DNA of 64,000 nt from Larix kaempferi. Taxonomy: Eukaryota; Streptophyta; Pinopsida; Pinales; Pinaceae. Location: assembly GCA_027924585.1 (NCBI GenBank), contig BSBM01000994.1, forward strand, positions 6,145,001-6,209,000. Reading direction: 5' to 3'. The position numbers were made by a program, and so were the translations under genes. Below the pieces are notes generated by a model, which worked only from the letters and a program-made list of their open reading frames with translations, did not search any database and had not been told where the DNA came from. Of this stretch, positions 36,450 to 46,393 are shown piece by piece; position 1 is the stretch's first letter; each line of letters starts with the position of its first letter.

Positions 36450-37743
36450 GCTGATGCAACTGCTTCTTTTTCTTTCGTTTGCTCCAGACTTTGAACTCAG
36501 TTTTCTTCTTCACCTTCTTCTTCATTCTCACCTTCTTCTTCATGCTTTCTTCAAGCTCCTTGGGCTTGAATCTTCCATCAATGTCTGCAAGTTCTTCAAT
36601 CTTTCTAATAGCTTGAGTAACATTCTTATCCTTTGACTCGTAGTTTACCACCTCCACTGGATCTGCAGGTTTGTGCTGCTCAGAATTTCCTCCACAAGTA
36701 GTCCCATCGCGTCCATTCTCCTTTTTCACATTTAGGGGATCTTGGGGCTCCACATGAATTGGTACCTCACGTTCTATATGTACACCATTTTCATATGCTT
36801 CCTCATTCTCAGCTTTTATCTCTGCTGCTAAATCAGTTTTACCTTCTTCCACTGCACAAACTTCAGGTTCATTTGTTGCCTTATCTTCTGCATGAACTTC
36901 ATCTTTTGCAGCTACATGGCTGTCTCCTTTTTCATTCATCTTTGCTACCTCAATGCTTCCTTCAGCTAAACTTCTAACGGCTACAACCTCAGTGCAGTTC
37001 AGTTCAACATAGTTTGGCTTTTCGAGCCATTCTTCAATGAGCTTCAAATCAGCATCAAAATCAGTAATGAAGTCCTTGCATTCATGTTGAACAATCATGT
37101 CGGCAATTTCTATGCAAACTGGAAATGTTTTGTCAGATTCTGCATTGAAAGTGCAGTCTTCATCGTGCTTGGGCTTTGCTAGCCACTCTTCAATAAATTT
37201 CAAATCTTCAGCAAAATGTCTTGTTACTTTGACTGCATGCTCTTGTTCTTTTTCTTCAGCTATTGTAGGCAGATTCTTGCTCTCAATACCCGCACACTCA
37301 CAAACATCTAAACTGTTAGGAAAAATTTCTGCCCTGGTGGGCATGCTCTTCATGAGCTCTGCTTCTTCGATTTGTTCTACTGCTTCAGCTTCTTTTGCAG
37401 CCTCTACTGGCTGTCCTGCAACTTCTTGAGTTGCTAATTCACCATTTTCTGTTGCTGCTATGGCAGCTTCATCTTCAACATCATCTTTGTTATATCCATC
37501 CACCTGTGGCTCTGCACAATGGGCTTCACTGTTCTCAAACATATTTGGCTCTGCTTGGCTGACAGAGTCCTCAACCATTTCATGTGACCATTCAACTTCT
37601 ACTTCATCTGTGTTTGGGGAAAGTGCTTCTGCTAGTATAGCAGGTTCATCAACTTCATTATCCACAACTGTGTGAGGTTCACCGAATTTCTCAACAGCTT
37701 CTATGGCTGGAGTTTCTACTGCTGCAATGGCAGTTCCATCTTC
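36421..37743 (-). CDS. acidic, lysine-tailed extension of the gag ORF (function unknown)
   Basis: In frame with the gag domain upstream and separated from it by a single TAG (37744-37746). From its own first Met (37665) it has 414 codons; about 26 further codons lie between that Met and the TAG. The protein is very rich in Glu, Ala and Val. It contains an internal repeat, [18 protein letters not shown] and [19 protein letters not shown], about 50 residues apart. It ends in a strongly basic stretch ([19 protein letters not shown], then KRKKKK). The last few codons run into the ABCB-derived DNA. I recognise no domain; the basic tail could bind RNA or act as a nuclear signal (inference). It could be a captured host exon or an element-specific extension. 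Confidence 0.6.
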   Translation of the reverse strand, partial: EDGTAIAAVETPAIEAVEKFGEPHTVVDNEVDEPAILAEALSPNTDEVEVEWSHEMVEDSVSQAEPNMFENSEAHCAEPQVDGYNKDDVEDEAAIAATENGELATQEVAGQPVEAAKEAEAVEQIEEAELMKSMPTRAEIFPNSLDVCECAGIESKNLPTIAEEKEQEHAVKVTRHFAEDLKFIEEWLAKPKHDEDCTFNAESDKTFPVCIEIADMIVQHECKDFITDFDADLKLIEEWLEKPNYVELNCTEVVAVRSLAEGSIEVAKMNEKGDSHVAAKDEVHAEDKATNEPEVCAVEEGKTDLAAEIKAENEEAYENGVHIEREVPIHVEPQDPLNVKKENGRDGTTCGGNSEQHKPADPVEVVNYESKDKNVTQAIRKIEELADIDGRFKPKELEESMKKKVRMKKKVKKKTEFKVWSKRKKKKQLHQHAADKNGNV

Positions 37744-38325
37744 CTATTCGTCCACAAGTGCCTCTACACCGTGGGATTCACTAACAGCTTGGCTGTCTTC
37801 TGCTTTAACTACAGGATTCTCAATTGCTACTTCTTCAACAGACTGTGACACTGTTGGCTGCTTGCACATGTCTCTCCCCCTTTCACTGAAATCTTCTTCC
37901 AAGATTCTCCATGCTTCCTTGGAAGTCTTTACTGCTGCAATCTTGTGGAAAATACTTTCATCCACAGCTCGTTGGATGAGATGCAAGGCTAATTCATGCT
38001 GCTGCAATTTTTGGTCTTCTGGCAGGGCTTCAAAAGCCTCTAAATCTAGGGGATGCACACATTCATTTTGAACTAAACACCACAAATCCTCTGCTCTAAG
38101 AAAACTTCTCATCTTAATAGCCCAAAACTCATAATTTTTACCTGAAAAATGTGGGGGAACAAAGAGAACTCTGCTGCTCCAATTATCCTGGTTCTCTTCT
38201 TGGACTTCAACTGTGTTAATAAGCTCCTCTGCAATGGGAGCTTCTCCATATCTGTGTGCAAAATACTTTTCCTCTGCCCTTGCATTTCTTCTTCTGATCT
38301 GCTTGAGTCTGCTTTGGTAACCCAT
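37744..38325 (-). CDS. copia-type gag (UBN2/DUF4219-like) domain ORF
   Basis: 193 codons starting [20 protein letters not shown]. Residues about 55-150 match the gag region of plant Ty1/copia elements: [51 protein letters not shown] and [18 protein letters not shown]. Gag assembles the particle that packages element RNA. There is no CCHC zinc knuckle after it; the frame ends in an amber codon and then resumes as the acidic extension. A stop lies six codons upstream of the Met, which supports this start. The antisense cyclin segment begins only about 20 bp upstream of the start. Confidence 0.88.
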   Translation of the reverse strand: MGYQSRLKQIRRRNARAEEKYFAHRYGEAPIAEELINTVEVQEENQDNWSSRVLFVPPHFSGKNYEFWAIKMRSFLRAEDLWCLVQNECVHPLDLEAFEALPEDQKLQQHELALHLIQRAVDESIFHKIAAVKTSKEAWRILEEDFSERGRDMCKQPTVSQSVEEVAIENPVVKAEDSQAVSESHGVEALVDE

Positions 38326-38347
38326 TTCTTCTTGGCAAGTTCAGTGC

Positions 38348-38910
38348 TGGCAAGTTCACTATAATTTTGGGCCTCTCACCGCCTATCTGGCTATCAATTA
38401 CCTTGATCAGTTCCTCTCCAGCTACCAAATGCCTCAAGGGAAGGCTTGGATGCTTCAGCTCCTATCAGTTTCTTGTTTGTCCTTGGCACTCTCAAATGGA
38501 GATTGCGTTCTATTACTCCGTTTTCATTTCTTCACTACTTTGTTCATAGAGCAGCGGATGATCAGTCCCCTCCTAGATCTTTGATAACTCGATCAATTGA
38601 GCTAATACTTGCCACGATCAGAGTGATCCACTTAGTGGGCCATCGCCCATCGACAATAGATGCTGCCGCTGTAATATGTGCTGCCGAGGAATTTGTACCT
38701 CTACTAGCATTGGACTACAAGAGAGCCTTGTGCCGTGCTCCTGAACATAATAAGGAAATGATAGATAGTTGCTACAGTGTTATGCAAGATATGCTCATTC
38801 ACAGAATCTGGACGTCGAAGAAGAAGCGGACCTCTGGATCCTTATCCACTCCTCGGAGCCCCGTTGGGGTTTTGGACGCCACTTGCCTGCTGGGGTCACC
38901 AAACCAAGCT
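38348..38910 (+). pseudogene. captured D-type cyclin fragment, antisense to the element
   Basis: On the plus strand, 38348-38488 reads [20 protein letters not shown] and [20 protein letters not shown]. This is the heart of the D-cyclin N-terminal box. In another frame the C-terminal box follows directly: [53 protein letters not shown], and the tail SPRSPVGVLDATC typical of D cyclins. About 40 residues between CLSLA and VLGTLKW are missing, which causes the frame change. The deletion point is the shared text TCCTTGGCA. No introns are present over about 185 codons. D cyclins activate CDKs at G1/S; this piece lacks the LxCxE end and is not a functional cyclin gene. The element's own transcript would carry it as antisense. 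Confidence 0.9.
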
Positions 38911-39719
38911 CACTACTGCTCTTCTTCACGCGAGATTCACGCGGGCTGCAAGCTCTACGGACAGCTATTTCTCTCCTCTATTCTACGATGGCTCTCCGCA
39001 TTTCACCTCCGGCAGCACTCTACGGCTGTCTGCAGCAGCTCCTCGAAATGGCAGATCTCTGACAGCTCCTCTCGGGCTCAGCAGCTCTGCCACGGGCTCC
39101 TCTATTTGACCCCCTCTCAAATTCTTAGCCTGACTATCTTCTACTGCATGGGCGCCTCCACAAGTCGCGGCCCTTCCTCAAGGGTTCGGCCTCCTGAACA
39201 AGGATGAAACCCCTCTCTAAATCCGCAGACAGACGAAGAGCATTGCCTCGCATACATTTCAATCCAAGGTCGATTCCTTGGGACTTCTGCAGGCTATTAC
39301 AGAAAAGTATGTATATGTCGGGTTCATTTATGAAAGAAACCCCATTTCCCTTTTTTGGATGCCAAGATGAGCGGCTCCTTCAACGCACGGCTGGTGGCTC
39401 TTTTCTTCACTTAGGCGGCTGACTAATGGCGACGCTATCTAGATCACTTTGTGATCTGGTATTCTTCTAGCTACTAGGCTGGGATTCACCTCAATGGAGA
39501 CGGCTTCTCCTATGTGCCAGTGAACTCGGCTAGTTCAAGGCAACTTCTTTTACACCGCTTTCTTCTCCAAACACAACCCAGACTGGCGGCCGGTATGTAT
39601 CAGTCTATGGCTTGCAATTGCTTGGCCTATGTTGGAACCGGGCCCTGCTCCAAAGCCAGCAGAGCGATTGGACGGCTCTACAATCCTTCATGGGGCTGGT
39701 GAAGGAGGATTCGTCACTA
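38911..39719 (-). other. GC-richer leader of the gene-capturing element
   Basis: About 800 bp between the PBS and the antisense cyclin piece. It is clearly richer in G and C than the flanking DNA and may include more of the captured cyclin transcript (3' side) or other host sequence. Open frames on either strand (for example 39204-39422) match nothing I know. Confidence 0.5.
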
Positions 39720-39720
39720 G

Positions 39721-39733
39721 AGCTCTGATACCA
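39721..39733 (-). other. primer binding site, initiator tRNA-Met
   Basis: The minus strand reads TGGTATCAGAGCT immediately next to the 5' LTR. Confidence 0.95.
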
Positions 39734-39990
39734 TGACAGATTTTTATGGAGGCAGAGGAACCAGAAAAACAGAGTATATTGAAAAAGCTGAAAACAAAAC
39801 AGAGGAGAATTCTCGATGGAGCTCGATGGCTCTTCTACATCATTCTAGAACCCAAATGAACACACAAAAATACATTGAACATGCCGATGCCTCTTCACCC
39901 GAGGCACATTAACTTCTACACCCTATGCATTAACTCCGTGTAGAGCGGTAGGTGAATTCATCAAGTTGACGGGAGGAATTATCTCCAACA
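39734..39990 (-). repeat. 5' LTR of the gene-capturing element
   Basis: 257 bp, identical to 34934-35190 except at three positions. On the minus strand it begins TGTTGGAGATAATTCC and ends CTGTCA. It should contain the element's promoter. Confidence 0.97.
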
Positions 39991-41081
39991 AATCTTTCCC
40001 TCAATCCCACTCTACCCAATTGAATCTCTCATGCAATCCACTGGTACCTAAAACCCCTCCACAACTGTCCCAATCTTCAATTCTCCTTCCTCATCAATCT
40101 GCACAATGCCAAGAACAAGCTCCCTTCTATGAGTTAATAGTCCATCAACAGCCTCCAGTTCCCTTATGCCGCTCCAGCAAAGGATAGATAGAAAGTCTCT
40201 GAATTGGTACTCCATGGAACCAGCTGCAGGCTAGGTTTCTCTTACACCAGTCTACCCAGGTTAATGGCATGTGGATTTCATGTTCAACCGTGGAATCTTC
40301 ATTCGCCATTACAGTATCAAGCTATGGATTCTAAAGGTGATGTCTAAGGAGTGAAATTTGAAATGTTGAGGAAATAATGAGGAACCGAACCCCTCTCTAG
40401 CTTGAAAAATCCCTTTTATACTCATATTTGAGACTTCCATGTGGCCCCTCCACATGGAACCACTTCAACCTCCTCCCTTAATATTAGCTTAGGATAATTA
40501 AGTAAATCTTCATCAAAGTAGGGATCTTAATCATGGTTTAATAACTTGGTGTAAATGGCTTAGGCTAAGGATATAAGCTAAAGCCCTCAATCTCTCCCCA
40601 CTTGTTGAGTCATAGCCACCCATCTCTTCTTCGTCCATCTTCGCATATAGACATTTATAGATTGTATATTAATACGAAAAATATGCATATTTCCATAGTC
40701 TTGGTCATCTCGACCATTTGTTTCTAGCTTTCACCTTTTACATGAATATTTGCAAATTTACATTATGGGCTCAAGTTGGGGTATTACATTAGAAGTCTAT
40801 TTAAAGAGATAGAAAGATATGCATAGCTTTGTCAAGAATTATTATATTGAAGCTATGTTGAATTGAAAAATCACCCAACTTTAAGGTGTGCCTGAACATT
40901 GTTGATTATCTCTATAGTCATCTTCACCATGCTCTAATTTGTAGGATTAAGCACATCACAAAATTGATATACATTTAAAAAAAACATTAATAGCTTTATA
41001 TATTATATAATAAATATACACTTGAATTTAGTTCAGGCATTCCCATAATTGAAAAGTTCATATTCATTGGGTAGAAAGAGG

Positions 41082-41340
41082 CTATATGAGATCATTTGGA
41101 ATGACAGAATTTGAGCCCCCATGTTTTACACTTCGACTTGAAATTGAAAACGAGGACGAGTGTCTCAGAGAAAAATCCTCCAAAGGCTTGTTTGTAAGGC
41201 GGATGATACGATATGAGCATGCGCCCATCACTGTCCCGAAGATAGGACCAAGGAAGTATACCCATATAGCTTTATAGTTATTGCTTACTATTGCTGGACC
41301 AAGAGACCTTGCTGGATTCATTGATCCTCCAGATATTGGC
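41082..41340 (-). other. NIP exon 5
   Basis: 259 nt from GGTAG|GCCAATATC to the TAG stop at 41082-41084. It holds the second NPA, helix 6 and a serine-rich cytosolic tail (RHSSSFSISSRS) with potential phosphorylation sites. Confidence 0.93.
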
Positions 41341-42844
41341 CTACCAAGAACATCAATTTACTCAATATTTTTCATTTTGAATAAAAAAGAATAGATTAAC
41401 TTTAATTCATGAAATTAATGAAGCAAAGATGAATGCTATGTAGCTCACCCTGCAATGATAGAGCTTATCGTCACCATCGAGCCAATTGCTATCCCTGCAA
41501 GCTCTCCTATCTGCATTATTTAAAATCCAAATATTGTCTCCATCACTATAGAACGTTTAGTTGACATATTCTGAAATTTTCCCAACCCCCAATTTTAGGA
41601 AGGGGATAGACGGATTGAAAAAACCTGAAATTTTGAAGTTTTCAAATAGATCCAACGCTATACACAGAGCAGAGGAGTGTTATGACACTCCTTAGAGCAC
41701 CTCGCTTCTCAGAAATTCTTTGGGGTAGAAATTACCGCACTGGTATCGGTTGCAACTGCTGACGTAACGAACATGAGCACGAAGGATACCACAACTTCCA
41801 TGGCCAAGGCCTGCAGCGCTGCCCCGGAAGGAACAGTTATACCCGTGTTTGATACAGGACTGAACATAATAAGCAGTGCAAAAGAAGCTGCTATTGACCC
41901 GCCTAATTGAGCTGCAATGTAAGCAGGTACCTGTACAACAATTACATATGCTTTCAGCTATCCTCCTCACAATCTGTATATTCCAATTTTCTGGGTCAAT
42001 ATAACCAAACTATTTACTCAGATTGAGAGAACATAGTCACCTGCTTCCATGGAAAATGCCTTACTGTTGCAAATGCAATGGTAACTGCAGGATTCATATG
42101 AGCTCCAGAAATGTGGCCAACTGAATATATCATGACTGTCACTATCAGACCAGAAGCCACAGAACCCCCAAGTTCTGAAATTAAAGGCCGACTGCTGTGA
42201 TCCATTATTGAGGAACCGCATGTTACAAAAACCAGAATAAAGGTCGAAATGGTCTCTGCTGTTATCTGCAAATGGATCGCATAGTTAACAGATAATCAGA
42301 TGAACTATTTTATTGCATTAAAGTAGTCAGGTGTTAGTATGGGGAGAAGCATATATCCATCCAAAATTAATTAATTATAAAAGGATTTATCAAACATAAA
42401 CTATAAACGAGTATCAATTTTTTTTTCATGAGGAGTATTTTTTTCTGAACATAATTTAAAATTAAAATAAACTACACTTCAAGAAATTGAATCTTTTTGA
42501 ATGATTTATGATAGTTAAAACCCACTTTAAAATAAATTGATTTGCAAAACAAATCCAGGATTAGCAGATATATTGATTTGCAAAGGATTCCATGGTTAGT
42601 CCATATTCAAAGCTTATCTATGATAGTCTAGACTGAGACGGAATAGCAGAAGGCATACCTTTTGAAGGAGAGTAGGCGAAACAAAATCCATGCATCCAGT
42701 GGGGCAGTGCTTATAGACTAGAGAACCTTCCTTAACTTTTCCATCCTGTTGTTCTTCAATTTCTTGGCTAGAAATGCTCAGTAGCTGATTTGAATCGCTC
42801 TCAGCATCCATTTCTCCATCAGAAATCAATTTTGTTAAGATCAT
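41082..42844 (-). CDS. NIP-type aquaporin (major intrinsic protein), five exons
   Basis: A spliced minus-strand gene. Exons 42659-42844, 42041-42265, 41736-41930, 41449-41510 and 41082-41340 sum to 927 nt (308 residues); every junction has GT-AG ends and keeps frame. The two pore motifs are HMNPAVT (NPA at 120-122) and SMNPARS (NPA at 231-233, Arg 234 is the selectivity-filter Arg). Further family blocks are GHISGAH, FPWKQVPAYIAAQLGG, ATDTSAIGELAGIAIGS and NNYKAIWVYFLGP. NIPs are membrane channels for water, glycerol, boric or silicic acid and similar solutes. By alignment from memory, the helix-2 filter position (residue 100) is Ser, where NIP-I members have Trp; this recalls the small-residue filters of the NIP-II and NIP-III types. 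The start at 42844 is chosen over Met 42811-42809 because it is first in frame. No defects are seen. Confidence 0.93.
41449..41510 (-). other. NIP exon 4
   Basis: 62 nt from ATGCAG|ATAGGAGAG to GCAGG|GTGAGC. It encodes the helix-5 segment IGELAGIAIGSMVTISSIIA. Confidence 0.92.
41736..41930 (-). other. NIP exon 3
   Basis: 65 codons from TACAG|GTACCTGCT to AGTGCG|GTAATT. It holds helices 3-4. Confidence 0.93.
42041..42265 (-). other. NIP exon 2
   Basis: 75 codons from TTTGCAG|ATAACAGCA to AAGCAG|GTGACT. It holds helices 1-2, loop B and the first NPA. Confidence 0.93.
42659..42844 (-). other. NIP exon 1 (N-terminal cytosolic part)
   Basis: 62 codons, mostly acidic and polar (MDAESDSNQLLSISSQEIEE), ending SPTLLQK at the donor AAG|GTATGC. 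It is phase 0. Confidence 0.8.
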
Positions 42845-43360
42845 GATAGGATGGGAAGCTAAATAAAAAGTATTATAGCCTATTAGGTCAATCACAGAAT
42901 AAAGCAATAGAAGGAAATGAAATAATGCGACGCTGAACAATAATCAGACTCAGAATAAACTGATCCCAACATAAAAATCAGGAATCATGGCGAGAATTTA
43001 CCATAAGAGAAGCTGAGAGATCAATACCAGAGGTTCTGAATTGATGGACGAAGATACCTGCCCTAATTGCAGCTTCATAAGACAAGAAGATGCATTTGTG
43101 GGGTCATAAGATGGGGACCAGGAAACTTGCAGTACAAGAAATTGGCAATGGCCACAAATCTGACATTTACAAGTATTCCGATTCCCAGATAAAGTTGAAT
43201 ACTCAACACAGAGGAAAACCAGGTACCACATAAAGTATCCTCCCGAGTACCGCGTAGATTAGTTTACTCTATATTTGATGCATACCCTGCATCCTACAAA
43301 ACAGGTTCTGCCATTCAACTGTGTGCCTACAGTTGCGCGTGACATATATATAATAGTTGT
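42845..43360 (-). promoter_or_regulatory. putative NIP 5' leader and promoter
   Basis: Upstream of the NIP start. A donor-like CTTATG|GTAAATT (minus, near 43006) and an acceptor-like ACCTAATAG (near 42880) could frame a 5'-UTR intron. A TATA-like TATATATA lies on the minus strand at about 43345-43353. These are weak, pattern-based suggestions; expression evidence is absent. Confidence 0.25.
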
Positions 43361-44505
43361 TCATATGGGCACACCGCCCAGCCAACCAAATGGTATAAAA
43401 GAAGAGTATGAAGTCAAAGTTGATTGAAGAGAAAATCTATTTTTTTCAAGGAACCAGCTTATTTTAGGTAGTATGGTCATTCTTTGAATGAGAATTATGA
43501 GTTAATTAGCATGTATAGATGATTGTCAAATTCAATTTCACAATTAAATTATGACAAGTTTTGTGATGAATCTAAAAGAAAATCATAAAAAATAATATTT
43601 TTATTTTATTTTAAATATATAATTATTTTAATAATAATCTTGTTTTAAAAATTTATTAATTAATTATAGTTTAAATGGTTGAGTATTTTGTTAATGAATT
43701 GTTGTTTAAAAATTGGATGATTTGGACCTAATTAAAAATTTTCACCAAAATTTTTTGTTTTTATTTTACATAATCTGAATTTAATATTTTGATAGTAGAA
43801 ATGGATTCAACACCATCAAAAATCTCTAAAACACCCAAAATTTAAGATTTTTTCAAAATTTTACCAAAAAATCAAATTTTTCTATTTAAAATGGTAAAAC
43901 TTTCTTACTACACATAATCACCTTGATCCATTATGAGAACAATTATTTGTGATGTAAACTACATCGAAAGTCATGAATCACTTTTACGAATTCAATACCA
44001 ACCGATGTCAAATTGTAATCGCACCCCCTCCCAAAAATAACCAGTCACAAATATATAAAACCATTCCTTAACAAATTTGAAAATAATTCCATTAAAACTC
44101 TCTTATTATGATTATTGAAAATGCATCATAAAAAAACAAAAACAAATCGTGACACACGGTCGATTTTGGAGTGAAATGGAATCTTACGCTCGATGCGATG
44201 TCACTAAAAGCATGATTTACTCAGATATTTAGCGTAGTTTTCAATTGTTACTAGGTTTGTTAGAAACTTCAAAAGCGTCCAACAATGTTCCATATTCTTC
44301 AGTATCGATGGTGCTTATATGGGCAATCATCCCTTGCCACAAATACACAGAACATGAATAATTAAAGAATGGAAGTGTACCCAACTGAGATAATCTCAAG
44401 CTATTATTAAGCACGACAAAGACTTCCAAAGTGTTTAGCTTAACTAGTCTGTTTATGTCAATAATTACCACTGCCACACTAATAAAATCATCTTATCTAC
44501 TTAAA
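43343..44505. repeat. dispersed duplicated block, copy 1 (partner 48682-49585)
   Basis: Shared anchors: AGTTGTTCATATGG, CCAGCCAACCAAA, ATGTATAGATGATTGTCAA, AATACCAACCGATGTCAAAT, CAGATATTTAGCGTAGTTTT and CAACAATGTTCCATATTCTT. This copy is about 260 bp longer. Same orientation. No coding content; it may be a solo LTR or a non-autonomous element. Confidence 0.9.
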
Positions 44506-44769
44506 AATTTACACCTCAAGAAATTTGTTCTTTCTTGGATAAATATTGATCTATGTTTTCTCTTTTAATGAACTAACATGGATTTGTGATAAATAATTTG
44601 TTACATGAATAGTTGTTTGATGTTTTTATTTTCACTTTATATCTCTTTAGTTTATGTGCCTAGATCTATATGTTCAAATCTCACATGTTATCAAAGCAGC
44701 AAGGGTGGTAAACTAGTTAGTGTACTAGTGATTTCCTATTAATGATCGAGCTTTTGCAGGTTAAAGAAG

Positions 44770-45025
44770 GGATTTTCATCCATCAAAAATTCTTTTGCAG
44801 GAACCAAAGAGCTCATTTGTAGCTCATTTGTATCCATTGAAGTGCTCATCTATATCCATCAAAATGCTCATTTGCGGCCATCAAATAAGTGCATTTGCAA
44901 CCATCAAAGAAGTGCACATTTACAACCATCAAAGAAGTGCATTTTCAAGCACCAAATAACTCATTTGTAACCATCAAGAAGTATTTTTGCAGGCATCAAA
45001 GAGATATTTTGTAGCCATGGATCTC
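44770..45025. repeat. degenerate tandem repeat, unit about 28-30 bp
   Basis: About nine copies of a unit like CATCAAAGAAGTGCATTTGC with many substitutions (CATCAAATAAGTGCATTTGC at about 44879, CATCAAAGAAGTGCACATTT at about 44905). Confidence 0.8.
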
Positions 45026-46390
45026 CTATCTACCCAGCTCAGTTGCTGCACAGTTGGTATGCTTGATCTAGTCTTGTTGAAGGAGGCCCTAAACTCCTAA
45101 CAACACATGTCCTACAAGAATATATTCACATACATTGAGAGGTTGAAAGAGGCCCCACGTCGGTGATGAGTATTCAAATACCTGAATTTCTTTTCTTAGA
45201 CCTTGATTCACTCTCTGGTCGATTATAGAAGAATCGACAGAGTTGAGGTTTCGGATTGGAACGTTCTGTGGGTCGCTTATTACTTCGGGACTGATAGGTA
45301 ATACAAGTTCGAGGGCGTTACAGCCTATCACTTACATAAAGAATTTAAGATATGGAGTATTTGCTGCCGAAAACGGCGTGATCTTTATAATACCTCAAAT
45401 ATTCTGCACAAGTATCATTTTTTTCAAATTTAGATGTATAGAAATATAGAAACGATTACTGTGTGCAATTTTTCACATTTCCAGACAATAAATTAGTATA
45501 AGAGCATACAATCTTGCATATTTCGAGTTCTTTAGAAATACTATCACAAACTTTTAGCATAAACATAAAATTTCAGAATGAATCGACACCCTAAATATGC
45601 ATTCTAAATATCGAAATTTGCTTAATTTAACACATGAAAAAGTTTATTTTCTTAAATAAAATAAAAACCTGTTTCAGAAGGAGCTCTAGTAGTTGATGTA
45701 GGCCTCGAAAGATTGCAGCTCCTGTCTTCCTTGTTTTCCACAATTTCCGAAGGACACCTCAGTTAACCACCCTACCACTTCGGAAGTACTCTCCTTCCCT
45801 CCGGACCCCTGAGCTAATCGGGTCATAGAGTTCACACACAAATAATCAAGAAATCCAGCTTGCGATCCCCCCTCACCAAGATTTTCAACCAAACCTTCAA
45901 TGGCAACAAGTCGTAAGGCAATTCAAAATTACGATAGTCATCCAGGTTCTGGGCCCCTTACCCATTCCCCATGCCTTCCTTATAAAGGAAAATCTCATGT
46001 GACACATGTCGCTTCATGCATAAATAATTCTTTAATTAATTCTTTAATTAAAAACAACTCACCCATCCAAGTGTCAGTTTCTCTAGGAGATGCACCAACA
46101 TCGCTAAGTTTGCTCATGTCTGTCCTCCTAGATATTTTACTTAACTCCTAGCTTTTAGTTGACTAGGTGTCCATGCTTAGGATTCTACTTTGCTCTTAAG
46201 TAATGGTTTATATTATTTAAATGCTCAAAATAATAACTCATGTGCAAATGCCTAAATCAATCAATATTACTTATAAGCCAAAATAATCATTTATGTGCAA
46301 ATGCCTCAATACTCTTATGCATTTTCTAAGTAATGATCTAGGTGTAATCTTATAATTTTTTATGTAGTTAAGTTTAACAATCAATTTCAC
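45026..46390. other. non-coding stretch
   Basis: No gene recognised. Short frames at 45089-45331 and 45686-45892 have no family resemblance that I can see. The text around 45150-45330 has the look of a retroelement leader but lacks a decisive motif. Confidence 0.5.
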
Positions 46391-46393
46391 TAG

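Larger units (their letters stand above)
34929..39995 (-). mobile_element. young non-autonomous copia-type LTR retrotransposon carrying ABCB and cyclin D pieces
   Basis: A perfect 5-bp target duplication AATCT (34929-34933, 39991-39995) brackets 257-bp LTRs that differ at 3 positions (about 1.2%). Orientation is minus: PBS beside the right LTR, PPT beside the left one. The internal region (4.54 kb) codes for a copia-type gag domain, an acidic extension and an ABCB transporter fragment. Its leader holds an antisense D-cyclin fragment. No protease, integrase, RT or RNase H was found, so it depends on another element's enzymes. Lack of introns in both host pieces points to capture from spliced RNA. 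TGTTGG...TCA ends are typical of Ty1/copia. Confidence 0.92.
34506..40788 (-). repeat. old LTR interrupted by the gene-capturing element
   Basis: On the minus strand it begins TGTAATACCCCAACTTGAGC at 40788 and would end ...GGATACA at 34506, giving TGTA/TACA ends. Removing the younger insertion leaves about 1.22 kb, a usual LTR length. A degenerate PBS follows its inner end. I found no partner LTR in the window, so the exact ends are inferred. Confidence 0.45.

Noticed and set aside
36448-38071. Plus-strand Ser- and Leu-rich frames opposite the gag/acidic ORF
   Set aside because: Mirror frames of Glu- and Ala-rich coding sequence on the minus strand.
38446-39207. 253-codon plus-strand frame as one complete gene
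   Set aside because: Only its first 150 or so codons match a D cyclin, entered in mid-protein after a deletion; the rest has no homology and lies in the retrotransposon leader. It is a captured fragment.
42998-43231. 77-codon minus-strand frame upstream of the NIP gene
   Set aside because: No family resemblance; more likely part of the NIP leader or promoter.
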